Shown: piece by piece, positions 1 through 12,760 of the stretch | Position numbering within the stretch: position 1 is the stretch's first letter | Layout: each line of letters starts with the position of its first letter | Assembly (NCBI RefSeq): GCF_027744825.2 | Contig: NC_071339.1 | Location: 23,871,501 to 23,935,500 of the forward strand | Origin: Synchiropus splendidus | Taxonomy: Eukaryota > Chordata > Actinopteri > Syngnathiformes > Callionymidae | Direction: 5' to 3' | Length of the DNA: 64,000 bases | The notes under the pieces: model-generated | Databases searched by the model: none | What the model was told of the DNA's origin: nothing | Seen by the model: only the letters and a program-made list of their open reading frames with translations | Translations under genes and position numbers: made by a program

Positions 1-3000
1 TTCCTCTTCCAGGTGTAATGTTTTTGTGACTACTACAGTTAGTCTTCAGTGTTTCTTTTCTTGTATCTATAAGACTGGAACATATATAGTTGTAAAGAGT
101 GTCAGCTGCAGAATTCAGTGGAACAAGAGCCTCATCTTTTACATTTTTTGTCTGGAACATAAAAACGGTGATTTTCCATCCCATCAAAAATTCAATTTAG
201 TGTTGAATTCAGGAAATAAATAAAGATTTAATTTAATTTTTATATTTATCTCAAATGTATTCAGCACACCTGTAAATGATCAGTGCCATTCATATTTATT
301 TTACATCCAAGCAAGGGTACGTCACAGCAATCACTTTTCGATATTCAGGCTAATAGAAAGGTTTTTTTGGTTGCCCCTATGACATTAGCAGTTTCTTTTA
401 AAGTCCACATGCAGGGAGAATGTCGAGTAAATTTGATGTATTTAGCAGCATAAAAAACTATTTAAAGGCTAAAAAATGTCACCAATGTAGACGTTTTTTT
501 TCTTTTGTTATTCCAAAGACACAGATCTAAATTACAGACGAGTCTTTGAAGAACTTCCAAGCAAGTGAGGAGGTACAAAAAGCCAGGATTTCCATTCATT
601 CACTCGTGCACACACAGTCAGGAAAAATGTTGGCAGTTACTCATTTTGGCGGCAATCTTCTTAGAGAGAGGAAAATAAGCCAAACCTTTCATCTCAGTAA
701 ATATTTGCTATTTTAGAAGTCGGGCATTTGCATAGTCTGTGAGCACGTGTGCGTGTAGGAGAGTGCATATTGTGTCAGGAGGTTTAAACAGAATGATATT
801 CCGGGTGGAAAAGTTAATCCCAACCTCAACTGCATTAGTCACACTTCCTGATTATGAAGGACGCACATTCAGACACGTTTTCTATCAGTTTAGAGGACAT
901 TTGATCATTTTGATGTCAAATTTTCAGGTTGTTTTAAACAGACGAAACTCAGCAGCCCAAATCATCACTGCTAACACGGTCTCCATTCACCTTCTTTAAA
1001 TTTCATCCAGTGTCAGGTTATGGGCTTACTGGCTGCTGTGAAACTTCTTGCCAGCCTTTGGCTTCTGGGCAAAGCCAGTTGAAAGAGGTGGTAAAAACTC
1101 AACGGCCAGCTCTCACAGACTGACAGCAACAACGTAATAATGCATGTTCAAGCTGTGAAACATAAGGAATGCTGTACCCACAAGGCAGGGACGTCGCAAC
1201 CATCTAGGCATGGTGGAAAAATGTTTAACAGTGAGTTCATGAGATGACTTGAAGTATTCCTTTAATTTTAACTTGCTGTATGTTTGTTATTCAGACTGAC
1301 GTCCATGGGCGATTTTTTTTTTTTTCAGTTCAATTTAAAACTTTCATCCATCTACTATGTCTTGATGACCCCTCAGAACATTCATTGTGTGGCCCCTTAT
1401 TTATTGTTATTATTATATTTATATTATTTATGAAATTTATTAATGAATTAACTTTTTATTTTTGAGAGAGAGTTGGCTCTATCTGCTCTTGAAATGCCTC
1501 TGCTGGAATGTAACACATATTTTAGCCTGGGGTGTTTTCTCAGCTCTCTCTTCTGGAATAGGCACGATTCTCGATTCGAATTGCCATGTAAAACCAAATG
1601 CTCAACTTAGAGAGTATTGAAGTGAGACATCAATCAAGCAAGAGTGAAAATTACTTTTCAGAAAAAAAGGGAATCACAAAAAAAAAATTCATTCAATTTC
1701 CAAGCAATTCATCGAAAAGGTAAAGTTTTTCTTGTTCACCAGCCTCTGTCAAGGCAGAATAATTTATTTCCAGTCTCCTGAGATCTGTCATCCGAAGGTC
1801 TTGATGCCCTGGAGCAGAGGCTGAGGTGCCAGCCATCTATCACTCGGAGCAGACCGCTGCTGTAGGGAGGAAAAGTGTCATGTACAAGGCCAGGAACCAG
1901 GAAGGTACAACATTCTTCTGGACCGATCGATCAGGTGTGAAAGAAATGTCTCATTTCTGATCTCACTTGCTGAGGAAATTAATGATTGGTACATGACTAA
2001 CTTTGTAGGTGCATGGAATCCAAAGCTGAACCCTTAAATTTAATGTAGTGTATATTCCTAACAAAAACCTATAAAGCCGAAGCAAATTAAGATTTGTCTT
2101 GTGTCAGAGCAGGCCAAGGATGGAAAGATGATGAAAAAAGACTGACAGTAACGTAGATGTGGTTGTTTATTATATTTTTTGAACACAAAGGGGAAGTTTG
2201 GAAAATAAGCACTAAATAATCAAAGCTCATTTAGCAATCAGCTAAATATGGACGCACTTAACTTGCACAACTGCAATGAAGTTCATCTAGTAATAGATTG
2301 AAGCTCCATACATTACGCCTCTCTTCCATCTTTAACCAATAATGCACAATGCAAAGCTCATTTTTATTTATGGTGCTTTAAATACAAGCTCCAAGAACTT
2401 GCCTGTCTGAATCTATGATCTACCCTGAGGCAACCTAGAGGTGCATGCATTGATTCCTGAATGTCTTTACAATTACCTTGCGAAGTATGCTCAGATGTTT
2501 GCATACTTCACTGCTCTCAAAGCAAGAGGAAGGCTTTCTAGTGCAAGGGTTAGGGCACACTGAGGGAAACTTTTTCCTCACAGTTCAGAACGTTTGGTAC
2601 AGTCAGTTGGTGCCTTTTAGCATGACAAATGTGTACGTGTGTAATTGCTTCTCATCAAAATATCCTGGTCCATGGTTCGATTCTGTGATTTGGCAGTCAC
2701 GTGGAATCAGTTTTATTTTGCTTCATTTTGAGCAGATTAATTTATTGCGTGGTGGAGGTTTGCTCTCTCTGAGTACTTTTCTAGTCGCATTCTTACATAT
2801 ATTAGGGGATAATATTGTGCAAAGACATTTATCCACATGAAGGAACAACATACACTCTAGGTAAACAAACATCTAAGAACACCTATGAAGTCTGCTGAAA
2901 ATAATGTTGAATGGGAAAATTAAAAACTAAACAAAAACAAACTAAAACAATCACGAGAGCCCAAAAAAAATCAGAACTCACAATGAAATATGAAATATTC

Positions 3001-3560
3001 TGTAAGTAATAAACTAGCTTTAGTTTTCTCTTATTTACTTGGAAAAGAGTCTGTGCTTATCCTGAACAGTTGGCAGATGCATTAATCACAACAAGGCCCG
3101 ACTCCGGGACAGTGATAAATGCTTAGGAGTCGAGCCTGCACTATCACAGTCAGGGATATTAAATTCTGACCAATATATATATTAAATATAAAAAGCAATG
3201 ACATGAGTCCATGGCAAGACTTTTTATTTTTGTTCAGGGTGATATTACGCTTTGTTTGTGAGCCAGGAATTAAAACTTTAGTTTCTGTTTGATGAGATTA
3301 TTACCCTGTGGCGTCTGTATGAATGGATTACAAAAAGTAGAAACAGAGAACTGATGCATCGGTGGAATGCAGAAAAACTCTAGTTTCTCAAGTGAAATAT
3401 TGCGGGTATTTGAGGGTTTCGCTCAAAAGTGGGTACTCAAATTAAGGGATCCTATTGGAGAGTCACTGTGAGAGTCAATTGGGTTCAAATTCCTGAATAT
3501 CAAAAGCTGTCTGCTATTTAGAAACTACCATAAACCAACCATAAATTCCTTACTACAAAA
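1..3560. other. No gene seen; unique AT-rich DNA
   Basis: No coding region, RNA gene or clear mobile element is recognisable here. Open frames are short, have no recognisable domain and read as chance. There are small A- and T-rich runs (for example near 1311-1325, 1677-1687 and 2920-2970) and a short TA run near 3171-3190. Nothing else stands out by eye. Confidence 0.6.
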
Positions 3561-3570
3561 TGCAATTCAA

Positions 3571-4105
3571 TATTAGCAGCACCCACTAAATTGACCTTGT
3601 TCATAAATAAGACACACTGGTCAATAAGCCGCGGGTGCAGTGGTGCTGTCTGTGCCGTAGAAAGGTCAGTGGTGCACCCGGCTTAAAAATGCATGAGGAT
3701 CACTTCTAAACTAGTTTTGTAAACGGGGTCCAGCATGGAGATTGATTCATGACACAAACTGGGCAATGTTCTTAACTTGAACCATGAACTACTCACATCG
3801 TTTATTGACATTAAAGCGCTCACCACAGCTAGTCTTAGCTGCTGTCTCTCGTCTCCAGTCCTCCAGGAGATCGGCTCTGTTGGCGGAGGTGCGGACACGC
3901 AGATGAAAACAGTTCATTTTGAGTGCTATATGGTCAATAAAATGCCTGTGATTTCATCAGTTTGATGTGACAAAGCTCGATATTTTGGCAGCACGACGCT
4001 TTTTAGCCTGTAAAAATCTGTATATATTAGCTGCGTCACTGTCCAAATTGCAGGGTTCAGATGACAAAAATAAGTAGAATCTTATAGTCTAGAAATTATG
4101 GTCTA
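3571..4105 (+). repeat. Dispersed DNA repeat, copy 1 (inverted partner at 9425-9633)
   Basis: The segment 3571-3785 matches the reverse complement of 9425-9633 at roughly 80% by eye. Shared short blocks include tattagcagca, gcgggtgcagtggtgctgtc, gtagaaaggtcagtggtgca, gggtccagcatggaga and aaactgggcaatgttct. Wording such as 'ataagccgcgggtgcag' upstream, and 'tatattagctgcgtcactg' with 'cttatagtctagaaattatg' near 4020-4100, resembles a very common fish interspersed repeat of DNA-transposon type whose copies carry repeated 'ataagccgc' phrases. I cannot name the family with certainty. The open frames across 3683-3965 on both strands fall inside this repeat and are not genes. The right boundary (about 4105) is estimated. 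Confidence 0.6.
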
Positions 4106-4109
4106 TTCA

Positions 4110-7100
4110 AATTATAGTAGAGTTCTGTAAACAAAGCAGAAAACAAGAATCATTTTTGGGATAGGAATAGGGTCCTCATGAGGCTATTCTGGGTCATAGG
4201 TCAACAGAGATTAGGCCCAGATGGAGGACCATGGCACTCAGGGAACCTTATTATTGAATTCAGGGTGAATATTCCAAATGACTGAATGAGTCTTAACTTT
4301 TTGACCAAATATTTTATTCAAGTTGACGCTCTTAGCTAAAAAGATTAAAAACATGTAAACATTGATGGAGACCATGTTTACTTTTATGACCGCAGCTGTT
4401 TCTGACTTGATCCGAACTCAGCCAAGAAAACAACATTTAAAATTAATAGATGAACAGTTTTTCACCACGGTACAGGAGCTGATGTAGAAATCACCCCAGG
4501 CTTTCACCTGATTCTCATTCGGACACACACACACACAGGAAGTCATCTGAAGAAAACAGCCAACAAACTGAGTTATGACCCCATTAATGTGCCTCACTAC
4601 CAAACACCAAGCCCTCCAAACAGATGCACATACACACACACCGAGGTAGAAATATTCCTTTTGTGGTTTAATTACCACCCCATCAATAATCAGCCACCAT
4701 TCACCTGTCTCTGCTATTAAATTATGGAAGCGTGTGGGCGCTCCTCCACTGGTCGACCATGGCTGCTGCCTGGCAGATAAGGAAACATTAATCTTCCTCT
4801 CTCTTCCATCCACTGCCACCAGATGGCCTCTCTAACATATGCGTTTGCTATACACATGATGAAGCTGACAATTTTTGCCAGACTAGAGTTTTATGATTTT
4901 GTTTTGATATGGATGATCTGTAATGGATTTCTGACTTTTACTCTGATCATGGAGTTTTAGGTTTGGTGACATTGGGTGTCAATATTCCTTTCTGTCTGAT
5001 GCTTGTTAGGCTAAAGGATTGCATCAAGTTCTGGAGTCCTTTCTGTAAGTGGAAATGATCCCTCTTGACAGTGATGTATTGTCAAAACACAGATGTTGGT
5101 CGGTATTTCAGTTGAAAGAAGACATTGTCAGGTAATATTTTTCAGTTTGGTAGCAAGTGATGTTTTAAAAAGTAAAATAAATTATGTAACGTAAAGATGA
5201 TTAAAAATAAGGGTCAGGAATTGCAGTGTGCAGAATGAAGAACTGAATGAAGGTGATAAAGCCGTGTCTTGTTTCTTCATCTTGTTATCTTGTTGATAGT
5301 TTTTTTTTCGGCATGCACCACCGTAAAACCTGGGCTCTGCTTCAACGGTAGAAGTGCAATATAGCCGTGACTTTGTTGCTCCAATCGTGTTGCATCCCCT
5401 TCCATAATGCAGCGCAACAGTTCGTGGCAGTTTTGGCGCGTTCCAGTTAATGTACCTCACATGTACCCTTATGAAAGTCAGAAGTCGCACAATCTGCTTG
5501 ATAGTAGCTCAAGTAAGAGCCAGCATGTGGGGTCACGGTAATTTGCTTACATCAGCCATGTTTGCTTCCTTCTACTTTTGATAGTTTAGTATCTTTGGTA
5601 TTTGCTTAGCACCAGAGGAGATCCTGCTGTGATGTAAAGCATGCAATGTTTGATTTGTAGTCCAAATAATTACATATTTCCAGTAGCGAATAAACCATAA
5701 ATTTCACAACAAATGTAGTTGACATATCGTCCATTTTTTCCTGATCTTAGGTCCCATGGACCAACTGGAAGAGACAGAGACTTAGGCATCCTATAATTTT
5801 GGGAAGGGGGAAAGTCAACACATATTCAATGACTTCACATGTAAATCAGTAATTTGTAAATCAGTCTCATTGGCTTTACAATTGAACCCATTATGATGAC
5901 ACAGGGTTTCATAGGAAAGCTAAGGCTGCTATAGTGAAACTTCAAATGTTACTTCTTCAGATGCTCAAGTGCTGAAGTGCATTTTCTTCCTCATTGGTGA
6001 TGACTACTACGAATCTGTGGCACCAAAGGTCAACCACGATCAGGTGAGGGACTGTATACTTCTATAATTCACAAGCCTTCAGTTTGACATACCTACTACG
6101 AAACTGATGCAGTAGTTGTCAAAAGAGCTGAAGATATAGTTTTGCACAATCACTTGTAAAATTTGTGCAGAGCCAAAGTTTCTCAAGTTCTTCTGCAAAG
6201 CTCCAGCCCAACTTCAAACACTGACCAGCTCTGCTTTCTAACATTTCACAGATTCTCAACGCACAATGACTCCCATCCTCTCAGAGCCTGCAGTAAACAG
6301 GCGGAAACATCAATTAGACCCTTTTAGTGCAGAAGCCGACGGGGAGAGAGAGCAACAATAGCCAGCAATGGCCGATTAGCGCATCCATGGCTCAGCTTTT
6401 CTCCATCACTATAGTCAGAAAACTGCAGAGGGGATGGTAAAAATGCCAATGTTCCCACTTGGACAGTCTCACTGGGATGAGACAAAGACCATTCCAATAA
6501 TTCCAAAAACAAACAAAGTGAAAGCATATCAATATCATTGCACAACAGCTTTAATCCGAAAATTAATATTGGAAAATGGACAGTAAAAACTTCACCTCTG
6601 AATGAATGCCATGGTGCTAGGCACACAGTCGAATGAGTTATGCTTGTTTATTATTACTAAGTCAGCGTATGAGGGTGTGTTTCCCTGTGTGCAGAAAACA
6701 CATTTAAATCAAAGGAGGAAAGATGTATTTCCTTTCACCTTCACTGAAATCTTCATGCCACTCACTAGTGTGGAGTGGTGATCATACTAACTAGCAGGAC
6801 GTGTGAAAGGCTCACTCACCACCGTACCAGCTGCATCAGTGTATGCTGTATATATATTTGCTTTATTGTGTTGGTAGGGGTGGCGTGGATAAACAGGGAG
6901 AATTATGAGCTTTTCTTCTACGTTCAGGCGATTAGATGTAGACAGATGTGAACAATCGTCGAGTCCAATCTGCCCCTGAGCGCTATCTCTTGCTCTGCCA
7001 CACACATACAGTCACAAATTGATGTCCCCGGACTTGTACTCTAATTCGCACATAAAGTGGAGACGCACGCAGAAATCTTGCCAAGTTTCATTTTCTGTCT

Positions 7101-7980
7101 CTCCACTGGCTTCTCAATTACAGAGACAGTTCCCAAGGCTGTGGATGTGGACATTTGAAGGACCAGGAGAGTGCTTTTCACACTTTTAGCCTTTTGTGGC
7201 TATAAAAGCCCTTATAGACGGATCAACCTGCTGCCAGGACCACTGCGTTGGTGAAGTATGCAGAGGTCAGCGTGTATCCAGCAGTCCTGGATGACTTCTT
7301 TCACAGGATATCCAGCCCAATATATCTTGTATTTGGTCATGCAAAGAACAGTTAAAAGAAAAGTTGTTTTTATCCATCCTGCTCGCCCCTCTGATGTGTT
7401 CCTCATGTGCCGTACTCTGTGTGAAATATTCCTCATTAAGGAACAAATTTTAGATAAGAGAAAACATGTTGATGCTATTGAACTTGTCAGGAATGCAGGC
7501 ACTCATGTCAAAGATTGAGTAACTTGAGTGCAAGTGCTGGCTGGAAGCAAAGCCTCGGACTGCTAGCCAGGGACCCAAGGCCAAGGGTGTATTCCAGAAC
7601 CGCATAATAGATACACATACAGGACTAAAATTCTGAAGCAGAAATAATGCAGTGAGTAGAAGAACACACAGAGAAATGCAAAGAAAGAAACATTCAGCAG
7701 ACAAACACAAAGGGGTATGCAGAATACAGTATGGATAGAAGTTTGACAGAAAGTGTATGGAATATTCACCAAAAAGTAATGAGAGAACAACAGAGGGGGC
7801 AAGTCATCTGTGGGCCCACCACGGACTAAGAAAATACTGGAATCAGTAGTGTTGATTGCAGGTACTGTAGACACACAGCTGTTTTAACTCCATCAAATGT
7901 TTACCCTCCTGTGCATTTTTTGACCTTCAAAATAGATAGTTGGGTCATAATGAGGACAGGTGCTCATCATTTGAATACAT
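4110..7980. other. No gene seen; one possible conserved non-coding patch
   Basis: No coding region is supportable. A patch at about 4655-4830 has low repeat content and homeodomain-like motifs (tttaattacc, tcaataatca, ttaaattat) and could be a regulatory element, but this rests on appearance only. A minus-strand frame of 133 codons crosses it at 4418-4819. That frame contains long runs of valine-cysteine from a CA/GT patch and has no domain, so I treat it as chance. Confidence 0.5.
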
Positions 7981-7998
7981 ATAATGTTACTTGGTATT

Positions 7999-8260
7999 CA
8001 AGTAACATTCGACCTACGACCTGTTCGACTTGTGTCCACCCGTACTTATGACTTTCTATTCAATGTCTGGCACCGCAGCACGTAGCAGCCCAGCAACGCG
8101 TGCAACAGTTACAGCAGCACATTATCCCAGCATCTCACTCTCACATAGTGATCTACCACTACAGTGGTACCTATAACCCTCGCATCAGCTATTTTGCATA
8201 AAATTCGACAAACGCCGACTTACGACCGGTTGTGGAGAACCGGTCCCGGTTGTATATATG
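7999..8260 (+). mobile_element. Short non-autonomous DNA-transposon-like repeat, copy 1
   Basis: This stretch aligns along almost its whole length with the reverse complement of 30743-31015. Shared blocks include aagtaacatycgacct, gtacttayg, gtgtctggyaccgcagc, cagttacrgcagcac, atcccagcaactcactctca, gatctaccactacag, tacctataaccctcg and gacttacgaccggttg. It has no coding capacity. The two copies differ by small indels: this one lacks about 20 bases in the middle. The left border is immediately preceded by a 10-bp inverted repeat (aatgttactt 7983-7992 against aagtaacatt 8000-8009). The phrases 'gacttacgaccggtt' and 'cgacctgctcgacttacgg' at opposite ends suggest related, imperfect terminal inverted repeats. 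The superfamily is uncertain, with Tc1/mariner-like the first guess. Confidence 0.65.
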
Positions 8261-9424
8261 AGCGCATCAGACCTTCAGCTTGAATTTGACATCAGTGGGA
8301 GTCAAGCATATGGTGACATGACGTGCTATGCATATATAAAAGTTATATAATATTTGGATATAATATCTGAACTCTGAGAGCACCATCCTATCACCTAACT
8401 CTTACTCCAACCACTCTGTTAACCTGGCAGAGGTACCTATGGCGTCAAGCACATTGGATATGTCACAGGCTGGGTAACCAATGTTTGCCATTGGTGTCGA
8501 CAACCAACCAGACATTGAGTTACATTTAAACAAAGATGTCCGGACAAAAAAGTCAGTAAGTAAAAGTTAAAAAAGTACAATTTAATTAGAAATATGTTCC
8601 ACCCATACGTTCCATGCTTATGTCCCCAACGGCCATTTAAATTCCATGTCATGCCAAAAAGTACATGACGAAGCTCATTTCTTAATAAGTTTTCAGGGTA
8701 GCAGGGCAATTAAAAAGAAAAAAAAAATAGGACACTGTAATTTGAGGCCCAAATGTCACAAAGTTGTTACAAAGTCTGCTCATAAATATATAGTGATGTG
8801 GATGAAATATGCATCTCCTTGAAGTAGTTAATCTAAATTCAGCAACAATTCCAATTGGCCTTTACCTCGACAGGCCGCTCTGAAACCACATATTAAAAAG
8901 TGACAAGGTGTTCGAAATGAAGTGCTGCACCAAGCAAGCAGGTGTGGAAAAGTTCAGAATTTGCCATCATAAAAAGTGGGCGCTCACAGTTCAAAGCCAT
9001 GATTACAGACTTCCTCTCTGAAGGACACACTCCAACAGGAAAGCGCAGTCCAGCAAAACATCGGAGCCTTGGTTTATTACAAAAGTCCATAAAGGGCTCC
9101 TTCAATTACAGTCCAATACCTGACTCACTCCCTGCTTGCCCCCTCCTCACCAGTGATTGATTTCGCAAGACTTATTTTATCCCTTTTTTTGTGGCATTAA
9201 AGTCCCCTTGAAACTTTTCTGATCTTGCAGGGACAATCACAATGAAAAAGAATATTGCATCACTGGGTGAATTGGATATCTTGTTCTTTTTGGCTCTGAC
9301 TTGTAACAGAAGGATCATGAAATTATATCTGAAGATGAAAAATGTCATATGTTTAAGTAATAGCTGACAAAAATCAATACCATTGACCACAAATATTTGA
9401 CCAATTTGTCCTATTTCCCAATAC
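8261..9424. other. No gene seen
   Basis: Unique-looking DNA. The mirrored frames at 8893-9160 on both strands overlap each other and carry no recognisable domain. The segment 8880-9140 is balanced in composition and could be a conserved non-coding patch, but I have no direct evidence. Confidence 0.45.
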
Positions 9425-9633
9425 AAGTTCAGAACATTGCCCAGTTTGTTTCATGAGTCAGTCTCCATGCTGGACCCTGTTTTCAAAACTGGTTTAGCAG
9501 TGATCCCCATGCATTTTTGAGCCCGGTGCACCACTGACCTTTCTACGGTGTAGACAGCACCACTGCACCCGCAGACCACTTATGTATGAACAAGACCTAT
9601 TTTCCTTCTTAAATATAGTGGCTGCTGCTAATA
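9425..9633 (-). repeat. Dispersed DNA repeat, copy 2 (inverted partner of 3571-3785)
   Basis: Read on the minus strand, this segment matches 3571-3785, including atattagcagca, gcgggtgcagtggtgctgtc, gtagaaaggtcagtggtgca, aaaaatgcatgrggatcact and gggtccagcatggaga. Further left in the repeat's own sense (9634-9660 here), 'tatagagcgcaccgg' continues as expected for the same family, so the true border may lie nearer 9665. No protein is encoded. The two copies are about 5.8 kb apart in opposite orientation. Confidence 0.6.
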
Positions 9634-9921
9634 TTCCGGTGCGCTCTATAGTCGATATACGATATATCACTGCATCTGCACAGTAAGGGGAGATTGCAAT
9701 CGCCCCCCTCCTCACATCCACTTCCTAAGCCCCTGTTCTTTTTTAACATAATGAAATGCCACATGAAGGTAAACTTGATTGATCATTTGAAACACCAATG
9801 TGTCAGCATGCAACAAGGAAGGCTGACTTCTATGGAGCTAGATCTCTGCCACCGACTTGAGCAAACCTGTTTTGGTTGCTGTACACTCAAGACATGTTTT
9901 CTATGCTCACAACCATCCCGT

Positions 9922-10085
9922 TGCTCGCTCAACCTCGGGCTACCTCGTTCAAAGTGTCATACGTGAGTGCTCAACCTTGGTCTGCTCGCTCAACGTCGCA
10001 TACGAACACCCTCAACATCACACCCGCTCGCTCAGTATCATACGCTCGCGCTCAACTTCAGTCTGCCCTGTGCACACAACTCCAT
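9922..10085. repeat. Degenerate 40-bp minisatellite, about four units
   Basis: The marker 'catacg' recurs at 9959, 9999 and 10039, exactly 40 bases apart, and a diverged version (atgcgtac) follows near 10084. Each unit also carries a 'ctcaac' block about 7-11 bases into the unit, and most carry 'gctcgctca'. Units have diverged by substitutions, and the fourth is a few bases longer. The array is rich in 'ctcg/ctca' and poor in stop codons. That explains why overlapping frames of 80-115 codons run through it in several phases (9694-10314). These are by-products of the repeat, not genes. No function is evident. Confidence 0.7.
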
Positions 10086-10089
10086 GCGT

Positions 10090-12758
10090 ACACAAGACTT
10101 CCACCAAAGTCAGCCAGTCACTGAGCTGCCGCTTGAAGTCTGCAAAGAACTCCAAAAGAGCTTCTTATGTTATGTATATGTTATTGTTGTAATTGTTACA
10201 ATTGTTTGTTGGTATTTTGTGGGTAATTGGTTCACTGTCTTAGTGTGCTTTAGGGGTCTCCTTTTGGCTCAGGGCCCCTGGGGGTTTAGAAACACCCTTG
10301 AGCTAAGGCTATAATCAGACACTCACGCTCTTTTGCTTGTTTTCATATTTAAAAACAACTTTGTCCCTTTTAAGTGCAGCTTCTCCAAACTTTCCCTGGT
10401 TGTTCTTTTGCGCTGTTTTTGTGTAACATACCCTTAAAAAAGCCTTTGTAGATTCCTCGCCCTACTTTTCTGTTTCCAAAAAATCCTCCCAGTTTCTGTG
10501 ATCATACTTCCTCTGGTGATTTCCTCATCAGCTCTCTGAAACGCTAACCTTGCTGTAAATCCCAAGCTGGAAAATCGCCCCTGATATGAAAAGAAGAAGA
10601 GAAGAAGAGCATAGATGAAGAGATAGATGGCAAAAATCTATTTGATCTGAAGTAATCAGAGTGAGAGGACAGAACCCAGTAGTGTGAGGAGAGACAGAAG
10701 GATGAGATAAAATTGGGTTTTGTTTCTCTGGCGCCGGATCAGTGGTGCAAGAGCAAATAGAGAAAGAAAATTTATTTTACGAGACTGTGGTCACATTCGA
10801 AGTAAGAGTTGCTCATCACAGATTGGTGAAACTAACGACTAAACAGATTGATAAACCCCAGAGGTCAATCATAATGGGGCACCAACATTTGCGTGAAGTT
10901 TGACTTTTTCAATTTTATATTTTTTATTGAAAATGTCGATTGAAATTTGCCTCCTAAAAATTCTGGCATCAAACTGAAAGACCCATGACAGTGATGTTGA
11001 AAAACTGGTAGCACAGCTTTAAATTTGCTGTGCAGATATTTGGTATGGAGGTACGCTTATGGTGGGAAGGCAGAACAACAGGAGATTAACTTATTATTAT
11101 CATTATTTTGGAATGGGTCACATCTACCGTTATAGTTTAAGTCATCAGTCAGTGGTTGCTTTGTCCGTTCAACTCAACCCCCTTTCAGTTGGCTTTGGGG
11201 TCACCACAGAAATAAACTACACAAATAAATTCCTTTTTCTTGCACCGGGCAACAGTGTTGCTGTGAAGACTGTGCCAAGACCAGAGGATGCAGAGACGAT
11301 GACTGAGACCAAATTGGATGCAGAATACAGAAACATATGTCTGTCACATACATAAACATATACCTCTCACTTTTTTGATAAATCAAGATTGAAATGCTTT
11401 CATTAGAACAATCTAGTAGTTTGCTTTGTATTCATTCTGGTCTTCTCGCCTCCCATAGTGATCTTGGTCTTAGTCTCTGTATACTCTGGTCTCGAAACGG
11501 TCTTGACTGCAACACAGCAGGTAGTATTTTGCTGGGCACTCACATCAACAACTGTATGAAACCTTTTGACAAACTGATGGGTTGATGTGCTTCGGATTCA
11601 GAATTCCAGGAAGTACGTACAGGTCTGATCTTACCTATTGAGACGTTTTCCCATAATAAATCCTGTGTATCTGAATTGTGCCTGTTGAACACTGAATGAA
11701 ACAATTTTATGCTGTAATATTAAAGAGTCAATACTGTTACGACAGATAAGTGAACCTGCTGCTGCAACCCACTAACATTCCAGTCAGAGATGATTTATTG
11801 ACTCGAATAAATGAATAGAAATAACTTCACACGTGACATGGACAGACGTTTAGTATTTATCACCGGATAATGTCGGGACCTTTAAAAAAGCAGAGCAGGG
11901 TCTAACAGGGGTGGGTTGGAGTGGGGCATCCAATCATTGTGGAATTGATTTTCCACCAAAACGAGAGAAACAATTACAGCACACGAGCACTGTGGCAGTT
12001 CTGCTGTTGGGAGATGTGAGAAACAGGAATGCGCATCGATCGGGCTTCATTGGAACACGTTGGTAAACACTTTGCATTAAAAGCTGTTAAATTGCTGTCG
12101 CCTGTGTCTCACTGACTCAGTGTGCTTGAGTAATAATGGACACGGCAGTGTAAAGAGACTCAGTGGTGAGACACACCTCTGATTGGACAAGCACAGGCCC
12201 AAACAGACGAAATGAGGGAGTAAAGACTTATCCTTCAAAATAAATGAATCAGATGCCTGCTTCGACGAATTGAAATCAAGAAGATTGACTGAAGTTAGAC
12301 TTCAACACTTCTCAGAGTTTTCTCCCAAAATAGTTTCCACCCTTTTCAATATCAGGAGATCCAACATAACATTCACGCCTCCCCAACGTAGTGTCTATGA
12401 TGCTTAAGGATGTTAATGAATTACCGTAGCAGAATTTTGATTATGAACTGTATAAAACATAATTTGAGGAGCATCGCAGCACTAAGCAAGCCCAGCTGCA
12501 ATCATGAAGCTAGATGTAGTTCCAACTTTATACAAACTACCAGTTCCCTATTTCATTGAGAATGTAACAATTTTAAACCCACAAGCAATAGGATGGGGAC
12601 TGAGACCGGAGTCTAGTCCAACAAATTTAATAGTAAAACAAACAGAATTACACTCATCTTCTACACTAGGAAGAGGCAAGAAAACAAAAGAACCAAACTA
12701 CTACAAACAGAATTACACTCGACTTCTATACTAGAAATAGGCAAGAAAAAAATCAAAA
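10090..12758. other. No gene seen
   Basis: Nothing coding is supportable. The frames at 11059-11386 lie on opposite strands over the same DNA and have no recognisable domain. A purine-rich patch with aagaagaag runs near 10590-10610. A block near 12655-12735 contains two near-identical copies of 'aacagaattacactc' followed by 'cttctacactagga' or 'cttctatactagaa'. This is a small tandem duplication immediately left of the 12761 transposon. Confidence 0.5.
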
Positions 12759-12760
12759 TA

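Noticed and set aside
2583..2700. Possible tRNA-type box B (ggttcgattctg) near 2675
   Set aside because: No box A at the right spacing and no cloverleaf can be drawn.
3683..3965. Opposed frames on both strands
   Set aside because: Lie inside the dispersed repeat copy 3571-4105.
4418..4819. 133-codon minus-strand frame
   Set aside because: Contains valine-cysteine runs from a CA/GT patch, has no domain, no splice context and no support from the other strand; treated as chance.
9694..10314. Four overlapping plus-strand frames of 80-115 codons
   Set aside because: All pass through the 40-bp minisatellite, whose unit lacks stop codons; being open in several phases argues against coding.
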